A stretch of DNA of 12,792 nt from CAYFVR01 sp046541515 (GCA_046541515.1 JBKHDD010000142.1:1-12792), one strand, 5' to 3'; counted from the stretch's first letter, positions 1-7,217 are shown. Notes: generated by a model from the letters alone, not told the origin. Made by a program: numbers and translations.

Positions 1-303
1 AGCCTCGCCGCCATCGCCTCCGTGGACGTGAAAGCGGACGAACCCGGCCTGCTGGAACTCGCCGGAGAACTTGACATCCCGTTCCAAAACTTTTCCCGGG
101 AAGCCCTCCGGGCGGTGACGGACGTTCCCACGCCATCGGAAATGGTGGAACGACACGTCGGCACGCCCTCGGTCTGCGAAGCGGCGGCGCTGCTGGCGGC
201 GGGAGAAGGCGGAAAATTGTTGGTGGCAAAGCGGAAAAGTGTCAATGGGACGGTGGCGGTGGCGGAACTACTCCGCCAAAATCGCCACGAAAAACCGGAA
301 TGA
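1..303 (+). CDS. cbiG: CbiG C-terminal part (cobalt-precorrin-5A hydrolase), 5' end outside window
   Basis: The frame is open from base 1 and ends at TGA 301-303, giving about 100 residues. They match the C-terminal CobE/CbiG domain: a start resembling SLAAIASVDVKADEPGL, then a serine-valine-glutamate-rich stretch ending in GTPSVCEAAALLAAG, then a short basic tail LLVAKRK followed by VAVAEL. CbiG opens the ring delta-lactone of cobalt-precorrin-5A and releases acetaldehyde during anaerobic corrin ring contraction in the cytoplasm. Next to cbiH it is in its usual pathway company, although two toxin-antitoxin modules separate them here. The N-terminal domain lies upstream of the window. A stand-alone CobE-like protein cannot be excluded from this fragment alone, but the anaerobic neighbours favour CbiG. 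Confidence 0.85.
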   Translation, partial: SLAAIASVDVKADEPGLLELAGELDIPFQNFSREALRAVTDVPTPSEMVERHVGTPSVCEAAALLAAGEGGKLLVAKRKSVNGTVAVAELLRQNRHEKPE

Positions 304-316
304 AATCGGCGGCCGG

Positions 317-581
317 ATGAAATCAAAACACCGAAAAACATTGGTCGCGGTTTTCAGCGATCCAGTTCGGCCCAATATTCCCTGGAAAGATATAGAGTCC
401 CTTTTGACTGCGCTATACGCTGATCTGGAAGAAGGGCGAGGTTCCCGAGTACGGGTTTGCCTTAAATGGCGTCCGCGCCGTTTTCCACCGGCCCCACCCA
501 CGAAAAGAAACCGACAAGGGCGCGTTAATATCGGTTCGCCGATTCTTGATTCAAGCGGGAGCAAGTCATGATGGAATATAA
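317..581 (+). pseudogene. hicA: HicA-like toxin gene, frameshifted
   Basis: From ATG 317 the product starts MKSKHRKTLVAVFSDPVRPN, then IPWKDIESLLTAL and EGRGSRVR, which is the N-terminal half of a HicA-like (YcfA-fold) mRNA interferase. After GSRVR the frame turns into arginine/proline-rich nonsense and runs to 571. Reading with one G removed from the GGG at 453-455 restores GSRVRFALNGVRAVFHRPHP and then a tail ending SVRRFLIQAGASHDGI, stopping at TAA 579-581. The conserved histidine-containing segment is downstream of the break, so the encoded protein should be inactive. The restored frame would overlap the hicB start at 568 by 14 bp, the usual coupled toxin-antitoxin layout. HicA normally cleaves mRNA and is neutralised by HicB. 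The gene sits 13 bp after cbiG. The extra G may be real inactivation or a sequence error. Confidence 0.75.
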
Positions 582-912
582 AGGATACATGGCCAAGGTG
601 ACATTCGACCCCGAGGCTGAAGTTTTCCATGGAGAAATCATTAACATTCGAGATGTAATCACCTTCCAGGGGACCGAGGTCTCCGAATTGCGCAGAGCAC
701 TGAAAGATTCCGTGGACGATTACCTCGAATTCTGTGCCAGCCGGGGCGAAGAACCGGAGCCGCCATTTTCCGGGCGTTTGACGGTCCAGCTTTCAACGGA
801 GCAGCACCGAAAGGTGGTTCTTGCGGCTCAGCAGGCTGGCCAAGGAATCGAATCGTGGATTGCGGAGGCGCTGGAGCGGTGTTCCCGTGACTCAGAAACG
901 TCCATTTCGTAA
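568..912 (+). CDS. hicB: HicB family antitoxin, first module
   Basis: The 114-residue product has two parts. Residues about 3-60 form the HicB antitoxin fold, with YKGYMAKVTFDPEAEVFHGE, then a GTEVSELRRALKDSVDDYLE stretch. Residues about 68-105 look like a ribbon-helix-helix DNA-binding tail (GRLTVQLSTEQH through SWIAEALER). HicB proteins mask the HicA active site and repress their own promoter through such a tail. The start is ATGATG at 568/571, overlapping the restored frame of the upstream hicA-like gene. The antitoxin frame is intact although the toxin is broken. It may therefore be an orphan antitoxin, or still able to repress or cross-neutralise. I see no promoter that can be assigned with confidence. 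Confidence 0.88.
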   Translation: MMEYKGYMAKVTFDPEAEVFHGEIINIRDVITFQGTEVSELRRALKDSVDDYLEFCASRGEEPEPPFSGRLTVQLSTEQHRKVVLAAQQAGQGIESWIAEALERCSRDSETSIS

Positions 913-946
913 ATTTTCGACGGCATTTGAAATTGAAGGGCTGACC

Positions 947-1003
947 ATGAATGGTTCTTGGCAAAGATCAGGAACTCTTGGCCTGCGGAAAGGATTCTCA
1001 TGA
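947..1003 (+). CDS. Possible 18-residue leader ORF before hicB2
   Basis: ATG 947 is preceded by GAAGGG at 935-940 with a 6-nt spacer, a better ribosome site than most genes here have. It reads MNGSWQRSGTLGLRKGFS and stops at TGA 1001-1003, overlapping the ATG of the next gene as ATGA. That geometry allows translational coupling to the second hicB. No homologue is known to me. The peptide is short and could be chance, or the degraded 5' end of something else. Confidence 0.25.
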   Translation: MNGSWQRSGTLGLRKGFS

Positions 1004-1233
1004 AAAGGGAATTTTACGTGATCATCGAACGGGACGAAGACGGTTTTTTCGTCGGAGAAGTGCCTCGTTTGCGGGGCTGTTATGCCCAAGGAAAAACCCT
1101 GGACGAATTGATGAAGAATATCGAGGAGGTCATCGAGCTTTGCCTGGAGGAGGAAGAAGCCGATGAAATTCCGGCCACGTCATTCATCGGTGTCCAAAAG
1201 ATAGAAATCGATGACTCGCCTGCCATCGCTTAA
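1000..1233 (+). CDS. hicB: HicB family antitoxin, second module
   Basis: The product is 77 residues: MKREFYVIIERDEDGFFVGE, then VPRLRGCYAQGKTLDELMKN and IEEVIELCLEEEE, the compact HicB antitoxin fold (beta-alpha-beta-beta-alpha). It lacks the extra DNA-binding tail seen in the upstream HicB, so any autoregulation must come from the complex or another protein. ATG 1000 is chosen over an upstream in-frame TTG at 958 because GGAAAGGA lies just before it and the family starts at this point. It overlaps the following hicA by 23 bp, so the two should be translated together. The gene order here (antitoxin first) is opposite to the module just upstream. Confidence 0.9.
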   Translation: MKREFYVIIERDEDGFFVGEVPRLRGCYAQGKTLDELMKNIEEVIELCLEEEEADEIPATSFIGVQKIEIDDSPAIA

Positions 1234-1435
1234 AGCGGGAGAAATCATCGCGGCTCTGGAGAAAGCGGGGTTCGCGAAGCTTCGGCAAAAAGGAAGCCAT
1301 GTGAGGCTTGGGCATCCCAACGGAAGACGGGTCGCCGTTCCATTCCATCCGGGTCAGGATATCGGAAAAGGGCTCCTTCGAAAGATCATTCGAGATTCCG
1401 AGATGACGCCGGAGGATTTTCTGAAGCTGCTTTGA
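1211..1435 (+). CDS. hicA: HicA family mRNA interferase toxin, second module
   Basis: The 74-residue product has the HicA/YcfA layout: LKAGEIIAALEKAGFAKLRQ, KGSHVRLGHPNGRRVAVPFH and a C-terminal DIGKGLLRKIIRDSEMTPED. The GSH histidine (residue 30) is the position of the catalytic histidine in this double-stranded-RNA-binding-like fold, and the PFHP histidine follows. HicA toxins cut mRNA and are held in check by the cognate HicB, encoded by the overlapping upstream gene. Unlike the first module, this toxin frame is complete and at normal family length. The start at ATG 1211 lies inside the hicB coding end. No other start fits the family better. Confidence 0.92.
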   Translation: MTRLPSLKAGEIIAALEKAGFAKLRQKGSHVRLGHPNGRRVAVPFHPGQDIGKGLLRKIIRDSEMTPEDFLKLL

Positions 1436-1573
1436 GGATCGAGCCGCCGGAGAACACCCCCTCCTGCAATTGATCAAACTTTTTGAATTTCATCCCGGTT
1501 CTTGCTACAGGATAACCGCGATGAAAAACGGCTGGTTTTTTTCAAAACCTTAATTTGCGGGAGTTCGCCCAAA

Positions 1574-2386
1574 GTGCCGGAAACCAATGAAACCCCAGCT
1601 TCCCCCCTCCCCCCCGGCCTCTACGTCGTCGGCATCGGTCCCGGCGGGCTGGATTACATGTGCGGACGGGCCGTCGAGGTTCTGAAATCCGTCGAAGTCG
1701 TCGCCGGTTACACAACCTACATCGACCTGATCCGGCCGCTGATTTCCGGCAAGGAGGTCGTCCGCACCGGCATGATGAAAGAGGTGGACCGGGTCGCCGC
1801 CGCCATCGACGCCGCGCTTGCCGGAAAAACCTGCGCCCTGGTTTCCAGCGGGGACCCGGGCATTTACGCCATGGCCGGTCTGGTCTTCGACATGTGTCGG
1901 GAGCGGGACATCGCCCTCTCCGAACCGGGCGGAACCGGGCTGTTTGTCGAAGTCGTCCCCGGCATTCCCGCCCTGGCCGCCGGCGCGGCGCTGTTGGGCG
2001 CGCCCCTCACCCACGACTTCGCGGCGGTGAGCCTAAGCGACCTGCTCACGCCCTGGGAAACCATCGAAAAACGGATCGAAGCCGCCGCCGCCGCCGATTT
2101 CGTGCTGGCCATCTACAATCCCCGCAGCAAAAAGCGGGACTGGCAGCTCGGCCGGGCCGTGGAAATCATGCTGGCGCACCGATCCCCGGAAACCCCCGTC
2201 GGCGTGGTCACCGCCGCCATGCGGGCGGAGCAATCGGTGGCCATCACCACCCTGGGCGCGTTCGATCCGGCCTCGGCGGACATGCAGACCACCGTTTTCA
2301 TCGGCAACAGCCACACCTTCCGCTACGGCGACCGCATGGTCACCCCGCGCGGCTACGCCCGGAAATACGACATGGTCCGCTCGTAA
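1574..2386 (+). CDS. cbiH: Cobalt-precorrin-3/precorrin-3B C17-methyltransferase
   Basis: This enzyme transfers a methyl group from SAM to C-17 with ring contraction in corrin synthesis. The tetrapyrrole methylase fold is clear: LYVVGIGPGGLDYM at the N-terminus, the GDPG loop in SSGDPGIYAM, EVVPGIPALAAGAALLGAPL, the CbiH/CobJ-typical HDFAAVSLSDLLTPW, YNPRSKKRDWQL, and a C-terminal VFIGNSHTF...MVTPRGY. The start is uncertain. The frame has no ATG near the family start. GTG 1574 has GGGAG 10 nt upstream, while TTG 1502 would add 24 poorly conserved residues and lacks a visible ribosome site. It follows the HicAB modules by about 140 bp. The anaerobic version (cbiH) is favoured because cbiG is upstream, although the family is also named cobJ. 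Confidence 0.93.
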   Translation: MPETNETPASPLPPGLYVVGIGPGGLDYMCGRAVEVLKSVEVVAGYTTYIDLIRPLISGKEVVRTGMMKEVDRVAAAIDAALAGKTCALVSSGDPGIYAMAGLVFDMCRERDIALSEPGGTGLFVEVVPGIPALAAGAALLGAPLTHDFAAVSLSDLLTPWETIEKRIEAAAAADFVLAIYNPRSKKRDWQLGRAVEIMLAHRSPETPVGVVTAAMRAEQSVAITTLGAFDPASADMQTTVFIGNSHTFRYGDRMVTPRGYARKYDMVRS

Positions 2387-2476
2387 AGCGGATGGATCCG
2401 TGGTAAAATTGGGAAATCTGCGGGGAGGCGACTCGCCGTTGAATTTTCAGCCACCTCGATTGGGGGAGAATGCCCC

Positions 2477-3061
2477 ATGGCCCACGCAAACCCATCGGAA
2501 ATAACGGCCGAAGCCTACCTGGAAGGCGAACGAACCGCGGAATTCAAAAGCGAATTTCGGAACGGCCACGTCTTCGCCATGACCGGCGCATCCGTGCCTC
2601 ACAACATTATTTCCATGAACATCGCCAACGCATTGTACAACGCGCTGGCGGACGGGGATTGCCTGGTCTTCCACGCGGACGTCAAAGTGCAAATCGAGGA
2701 AGCGGCCCACTACGTCTACCCAGACGTAAGCGTGGTCTGCGGCCCCATCGAATATGGGATGGGCAGGGAGGACGTCATCGCCAATCCCTTCCTGGTGGTG
2801 GAGGTTCTCTCCCAGTCCACCCAGGATTACGACCGGGGTTCCAAATTTGCCGCCTATCGGAACCTTCCCAGCCTTCGGGATTATTTGATTGTGGATCAGT
2901 ACCGTGTGCTGACCGAACATTTTCATCGCATTCGGGAAGACGACTGGAATCTCAACGTCCGACGACACCTTTCGGATTCCGTACACTTCGATTTCCGGAA
3001 TATTCGGTTGAATCTCCAAAACATCTACCGCAATACGGGATTGACGGACGCCGCGTCCTGA
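2477..3061 (+). CDS. Uma2 family endonuclease (DUF820)
   Basis: The 194-residue product has the Uma2/DUF820 pattern of the PD-(D/E)xK nuclease fold: an N-terminal AEFKSEFRNGHVFAMTGAS, HNIISMNIANAL, then YPDVSVVC (D83), NPFLVVEVLSQST (E109), DYDRGSKFAAYRNLPSLRDY (K123) and YLIVDQ. D83, E109 and K123 fit the expected metal-binding and catalytic triad. Substrates of these proteins are mostly unknown. They are abundant in cyanobacteria and deltaproteobacteria and often occur as mobile single genes. The ATG has GGGGGAG upstream, although that site could pair with GCCCC next to the start codon. It has no pathway link to cobalamin and appears to be an insertion between cbiH and cobQ. Confidence 0.88.
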   Translation: MAHANPSEITAEAYLEGERTAEFKSEFRNGHVFAMTGASVPHNIISMNIANALYNALADGDCLVFHADVKVQIEEAAHYVYPDVSVVCGPIEYGMGREDVIANPFLVVEVLSQSTQDYDRGSKFAAYRNLPSLRDYLIVDQYRVLTEHFHRIREDDWNLNVRRHLSDSVHFDFRNIRLNLQNIYRNTGLTDAAS

Positions 3062-3084
3062 AATTTCGATAAAGGCACCGAATC

Positions 3085-4584
3085 TTGACCTCCCCCGCCC
3101 CCTGCATCGCCTGCTTCGGCACCGGTTCCGACGTGGGAAAAAGCATCATCGCCACGGCGCTGTGCCGGGTTCTCGCCAACCGGGGCGTCCGCGTGGCGCC
3201 GTACAAGGCCCAGAACATGTCCAACAACTCCGGCGTGACGCCCGAAGGGTTGGAAATGGGCCGGGCCCAGATCGTCCAGGCCGAGGCCGCCCGGATTCCC
3301 CCGCATGTGGACATGAACCCCATTCTCCTCAAGCCCACCAGCGAAATCGGTTCCCAGGTGGTCCTGCTGGGCAAGGCCGTCGCCAACCAGAGCGCCATGG
3401 AATATCACCGCCGCAAGGAAACGCTCCAGGCCGCGGCGGTGGCTTCTTTGGAGCGGTTGCGGTCGGACTTCGACGCCGTGGTCATGGAAGGGGCCGGCTC
3501 CTGCGCCGAGGTCAACCTGATGGCCCACGACATCGTCAATTTCCGAATGGCCGAGGCGGCCGACGCGCCGGTGGTGCTCATCGCGGACATCCACAAGGGC
3601 GGCGTCTTCGCCCAAATCGTCGGCACCTTGGAATGCCTGGAATCCCGATACCGGGACCGGGTGGCCGGCTTCATCGTCAACCGGTTTCGGGGGGACATCG
3701 CCCTGTTCGCAGACGGCGTGAAATGGATCGAGCAGCGCACCGGCCGTCCCGTCTTCGGCGTCCTGCCCTGGTTCGACGACATCACCATCGAGGCGGAGGA
3801 TTCCGTGGTCATCGAGCGGCCGGACCGGGGCGGGGACGTGACCGGCGGCCTTCCGGCCGTGGCGGTCCTACGCATCCCCCACATCGCCAATTTCACCGAC
3901 TTCGCCCCGCTGGACTCGATCCCCGGCCTCGCCCTGCGCTTCGTGGAGCGTCCCCGGGATCTTTCCGGCTTCCATGCCGTCATCCTTCCCGGCTCCAAAA
4001 ACACCCGCTGGGACCTGGACTGGCTTCATCGCACGGGATGGACGGAACGGCTCCACGCCTACGCGGACAATGGCGGCCACGTTCTGGGAATCTGCGGCGG
4101 CTACCAAATGCTGGGCCGATCCGTCCACGACCCCGAAGGGTTGGAAGGCGCCCCCGGGACCACCGCGGGGCTGGACCTGCTCTCGGTGGAAACCATCCTC
4201 CAGGCCCCGAAGACGACCACTCGCACCCGGTTCCGCTGGGACGACGCCGAAGGATTCGGATACGAAATTCACATGGGACGAACCGAGCGAAGCGCCGGCG
4301 ATCCGCTGTTCGAGGTGGTGGAGCAAAACGCGCATCCGGTCCAGGATTCCGACGGAAGCGCGGCCCGTGATGGCCGGGTGCTCGGCGCCTACATCCACGG
4401 CCTGTTCGACGCGCCGGAAATCACTCGTCGCTGGCTTTCCGCCATCGGGCTTGGACACCTGGAAGTCGCGGATATCCACGGCCCCCTGGCCCGGGACCGG
4501 GAGTACAACCGGCTGGCGGATCATTTCCGGAAACACGTGGACGTGGAAGCCATCCTGGAGGCCGGCGGATTGTCCACCGGATGA
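3085..4584 (+). CDS. cobQ: Cobyric acid synthase (CobQ/CbiP)
   Basis: CobQ amidates the b, d, e and g side chains of adenosylcobyrinic acid a,c-diamide with glutamine and ATP, giving cobyric acid. The 499 residues have the normal two domains. The N-terminal ATP-binding part has GTGSDVGKS (12-20), APYKAQNMSNNSGVT, DMNPILLKPTSEIGSQVVL, MEGAGSCAEVNL and KGGVFAQIVGTLECL. The C-terminal class I glutamine amidotransferase-like part has GICGGYQMLG with nucleophile C337 and AYIHGLFD with H438. The start is TTG 3085, 9 nt after AAAGG. No later ATG keeps the conserved N-terminus. It is complete and shows no sign of decay despite the insertions on both sides. Confidence 0.97.
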   Translation: MTSPAPCIACFGTGSDVGKSIIATALCRVLANRGVRVAPYKAQNMSNNSGVTPEGLEMGRAQIVQAEAARIPPHVDMNPILLKPTSEIGSQVVLLGKAVANQSAMEYHRRKETLQAAAVASLERLRSDFDAVVMEGAGSCAEVNLMAHDIVNFRMAEAADAPVVLIADIHKGGVFAQIVGTLECLESRYRDRVAGFIVNRFRGDIALFADGVKWIEQRTGRPVFGVLPWFDDITIEAEDSVVIERPDRGGDVTGGLPAVAVLRIPHIANFTDFAPLDSIPGLALRFVERPRDLSGFHAVILPGSKNTRWDLDWLHRTGWTERLHAYADNGGHVLGICGGYQMLGRSVHDPEGLEGAPGTTAGLDLLSVETILQAPKTTTRTRFRWDDAEGFGYEIHMGRTERSAGDPLFEVVEQNAHPVQDSDGSAARDGRVLGAYIHGLFDAPEITRRWLSAIGLGHLEVADIHGPLARDREYNRLADHFRKHVDVEAILEAGGLSTG

Positions 4585-4835
4585 TCCCCGGCCAGAGGAT
4601 CGATTCTCGTGGAAATCTTTCCATCCAAGGAAATTCCGCCCGTTCCCGCCTCCCGGGTGCGAAACCCCTCTCCGCATTGCGGATTCCGCCTCGTCCCACA
4701 ACCCTCAGTCGCCAAATCATTCCGCTTTCGGTCGAATTTCGCGCTTGGCGGTTTCCACCCGCCGGCTCCCATGATATGTCCGACCCTATGCCCCTTTCCT
4801 ATCCCCCCATTCACTTTCGAACGGGAGAAAGAAAA

Positions 4836-5342
4836 ATGAAACGGTGCATCCACTGGAGTCCGGTCGTCGCGCTTTTGGTGCTCTTTTCAGGAATGAATGT
4901 CGGAGCGGCCACCTACCAAGGCTTGGCCGGAACCCTCGTCGATCTGCCGGGATGGAACGCGCAGAAGGCCGAAGGCATGCACATGAAGATGGGCGGAACC
5001 ACAATGGCCAACGCCAATCGGAGCTACAGAAAAGACGACGCCGAAGTTGAAGCCTCGGTAACGGTCGGCGGTTCGGTGATGGGGCCGGGGGTCATGGGGG
5101 ACATGAAGATGGAAACGGAAACCGAACGGGTCAGCGTTTCCAACGTGGACGGCTATCGGGTCCACGCCAGCTTCAGCAAGGACGACAACTCCGGCGCCAT
5201 CGTCGTCTCGCTCCTTCAGGACGAAGAGGGCGGGGCGATTTTCACATTGACCTACCATGGCCTTTCCGAGGAAAACGCCATGGATCTGGCCCAAACCTTC
5301 GACTGGGAGAAAATGAAGGAAGAGGCCGAAAAGCTGCGGTAA
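4836..5342 (+). CDS. Exported methionine-rich protein of unknown function
   Basis: The 168-residue product begins with a signal peptide: MKRCIHWS, a hydrophobic core PVVALLVLFSGM, and a likely cut after NVGA. I do not recognise the family. Residues about 48-92 are unusually methionine-rich (GMHMKMGGTTM, then SVMGPGVMGDMKME, 8 Met in 45 residues). The rest is predicted beta-rich (ERVSVSNVDGYRVHASFSKD, GAIFTLTYHGLSEENAMD) and ends in a charged helix. The start at ATG 4836 is preceded by GGGAGAAAG. A 251-bp gap separates it from cobQ and 232 bp from cobU, so it may be its own unit. Methionine clusters can bind soft metals, but nothing else here proves that role. An envelope location is the most secure inference. 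Confidence 0.8.
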   Translation: MKRCIHWSPVVALLVLFSGMNVGAATYQGLAGTLVDLPGWNAQKAEGMHMKMGGTTMANANRSYRKDDAEVEASVTVGGSVMGPGVMGDMKMETETERVSVSNVDGYRVHASFSKDDNSGAIVVSLLQDEEGGAIFTLTYHGLSEENAMDLAQTFDWEKMKEEAEKLR

Positions 5343-5574
5343 GGGACTCGGGGTTTGTCATTGTACCTTTTCAAACGCCGTTCATTTTGACGGAATCCGG
5401 GTAGGAGCCAATTGCATTCGCCCTTTTGCAATCCGGCACGATTGAGCGATGGAAATCCCAAACGGTATTTCAGATGTTGCCGAGTCCCAAAGACGAAATT
5501 CGCCAACCGGAAGGAGCCCATTTCCAGCTTCCGGAACGAACTGCGGGAATGGGCCCCCCGGGAATGGAATCCCA

Positions 5575-6126
5575 ATGATCACGTTTGTCACCGGCGGATG
5601 CCGAAGCGGGAAAAGTCGACACGCCCAGGCGCTGGCGGAAGCGACCGCGCGGTCGAATCGGACATTCATCGCCACCTGCGTGCCCTACGACGACGAAATG
5701 CGGGACCGGGTCCGCCGTCACCAGGCCGATCGGGACCGCACCTGGACCACCGTGGAAGCGCCTCTGGACCTTCCGGGAGCGATCGCCGAACAGCGTGGCA
5801 AATCCGCCGTGGTCCTCGCCGATTGTCTCACCCTGTGGGCCACGAATATTCTGCTGGACCCCGTCGAGGCGGATCGCGCCGAGACGCACCTCGAAAAACT
5901 GACCGCCGCCCTTGCCGGCGACGGTTGCCCCGCCATTTTGGTATCCAACGAAGTGGGCTGCGGCATCGTGCCGGAAAACGCCCTGGCCCGGCGGTTCCGA
6001 GACCTTGTCGGCCATGCCAACCAGCGAGTGGCCGCCGTCGCCGACCAAGTCGTTTGGTGCGTATCCGGCATCCCCGTCCCCCTCAAATCCCCCCGACAAT
6101 CCACCGCCCCTTTTCCTCCGGCTTGA
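5575..6126 (+). CDS. cobU: Adenosylcobinamide kinase / adenosylcobinamide-phosphate guanylyltransferase
   Basis: CobU phosphorylates adenosylcobinamide and then transfers GMP from GTP, making adenosylcobinamide-GDP for CobS. The 183 residues carry the family marks: P-loop GGCRSGKSRHAQ (7-18), FIATCVPYDDEMRDRVRRHQ with H49 in the place of the guanylylated histidine of characterised CobU, then DRTWTTVEAPLDL, ADCLTLWATNILLD, VSNEVGCGIVPENALARRFR, and the C-terminal HANQRVAAVADQVVWCVSGI. ATG 5575 is used since the family begins right before TFVTGG. In-frame codons upstream to 5449 do not resemble the family. The IS4-like remnant begins shortly after the stop, and cobS, its usual neighbour, is 4 kb further on. 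Confidence 0.96.
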   Translation: MITFVTGGCRSGKSRHAQALAEATARSNRTFIATCVPYDDEMRDRVRRHQADRDRTWTTVEAPLDLPGAIAEQRGKSAVVLADCLTLWATNILLDPVEADRAETHLEKLTAALAGDGCPAILVSNEVGCGIVPENALARRFRDLVGHANQRVAAVADQVVWCVSGIPVPLKSPRQSTAPFPPA

Positions 6127-6177
6127 CAACCCTCCTTCTCCGCTTAACTTTCGACATTGGCTTTCGACCCGCGGCCG

Positions 6178-6965
6178 TCAACTCAAACTACTCATAAGGC
6201 CGCTCTTTGAAAGCGAATTTTGGTTGAAAGCCGCTTCAATAATGGCGTTTATGATTTCCTGGGCGGTCTTTCGGCAATTGCGCGTCCCGTCTTCAAGCGA
6301 TTCCATGGCGAGCGTCAAAATGCGATAGATGGCCTCCATGAAATCGATGTCCCCGACCTCCTCGCAGCAGTCGCGGAACAAGTCCCCGAACGAGCGGTGG
6401 TCGGTTTCCATCCTCACGCGGCGGGCGACGAACATGTGGCGCATGAAGACAATCGTGGCGTGGGCCGTCAGGGGGTCGAAATCCCGGGCCTGGATTTCCT
6501 TGGCCAGGTTCAAATGTTGTTTGGCCATTGGGAACAGCACCTCGACGTCCCACCGTTTTCCGTAGATCCGGACGATGCCCCTCGCCGGAACGGCCGGCGT
6601 CGGTGAACAGGTGGGCGAGCCATCCCTTTTTGCAACGATCCCGGACGAAAACCATTTTTGCCGCGACGCCGGTTTCCAACTCGGCCAGGGCCGAACCGAG
6701 GATTTTCGTCTTGCCGGGCGCTTGCGGATATCCCGGCATATGGCGTTCAGGCCGGACCGGCCGAGGGCGAGCATTCGATATCCGCGTATGTTTTCCCGGC
6801 GCCGTGATCGTGCGGGCGGCCGGCCAATTCCACCTTTCTGGCGCGGGGCCTCTCATACGGGCCGTCGTCGGCGATCAAAACAACCTCACGGTCCGCGTCC
6901 GCTGCCCTGCTCACCCGCTTCCTGGGACCGACGCCGCTTAAACTGGCGTTGCCCGCTCGCGCGGA
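6178..6965 (-). mobile_element. IS4-family transposase remnant (multiply frameshifted, 5' part missing)
   Basis: On the minus strand, fragments of one transposase lie in at least three frames. From high to low coordinates they read: REVVLIADDGPYERPRARKV with AGRPHDHGAGKTY (first DDE aspartate region), GYRMLALGRSGLNA, KTKILGSALAELETG with AAKMVFVRDRCKKGWLAHLF, then GIVRIYGKRWDVEVLFPMAK with the third catalytic glutamate (YGKRWDVE), LNLAKEIQARDFDPLTAHAT, and a tail to the stop at 6178-6180. In IS4 relatives these run in one frame in this order, so this is a decayed copy. The roughly 150 N-terminal residues expected before the first aspartate are not seen, and I could not identify terminal inverted repeats. 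It lies opposite to the B12 genes between cobU and the exchanger. The right edge is approximate. Confidence 0.82.
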
Positions 6966-6992
6966 AGCCCCGGCGAAGCTTTGAGGCGACAA

Positions 6993-7211
6993 ATGTTCCT
7001 GGTCATCGCCATCCATTACGGCGGCAAGCCCTCCATGGCCTTCCAGGCCGGCCACTCTCTGACCAACGGCGCGGCCGCCGACGCGACGCCGGAAACCTGC
7101 ATCGCGGCCATCGGCATGGACGGCGTCCCGATCGGGCCCAACATCATCGCCGCGGCGGAATGCCCGTGGGAACGGGGGTTGCCGCCGAAGAAAACTCCGG
7201 AGGCTCCGTAA
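6993..7211 (+). CDS. Small ORF of unknown function, 72 residues
   Basis: ATG 6993 has GAGG at 6983-6986 with a 6-nt spacer and the frame runs to TAA 7209-7211. Codon use is strongly coding-like: nearly all third positions are G or C and second positions are mixed, as in neighbouring real genes. The product starts MFLVIAIHYGGKPSMAF, has GHSLTNGAAADATPETCIAA and IGMDGVPIGPN, and ends WERGLPPKKTPEAP. I do not recognise it. It is directly after the IS4-like remnant, so it may be the 3' end of a larger gene cut by that element. It ends 6 bp before the exchanger gene and is probably co-transcribed with it. The in-frame region upstream is open only back to 6942. Confidence 0.5.
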   Translation: MFLVIAIHYGGKPSMAFQAGHSLTNGAAADATPETCIAAIGMDGVPIGPNIIAAAECPWERGLPPKKTPEAP

Positions 7212-7217
7212 CTTCCC

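Noticed and set aside
239..571. ATG 239 as start of the hicA-like gene
   Set aside because: It lies inside cbiG and its first 26 residues are cbiG shadow. ATG 317 fits the family start.
3162..4370. A 402-codon + strand open frame inside cobQ
   Set aside because: Shadow of cobQ in another frame, without any domain and full of Arg/Gly/Pro.
4585..4835. Possible cobalamin riboswitch in the gap after cobQ
   Set aside because: No recognisable B12-box or conserved riboswitch core was seen here or in the other gaps.
5343..5488. Inverted 9-mers GGGACTCGG / CCGAGTCCC and a 7-bp hairpin at 5507-5534 before cobU
   Set aside because: The 9-mer arms are 128 bp apart, and the hairpin has a 14-nt loop and no T-run. 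I cannot support a terminator or riboswitch.
6123..6151. TTGACA (6123-6128) resembling a -35 box after cobU
   Set aside because: No convincing -10 at the proper spacing (TAACTT only matches three of six), and TTGA is part of the cobU stop.
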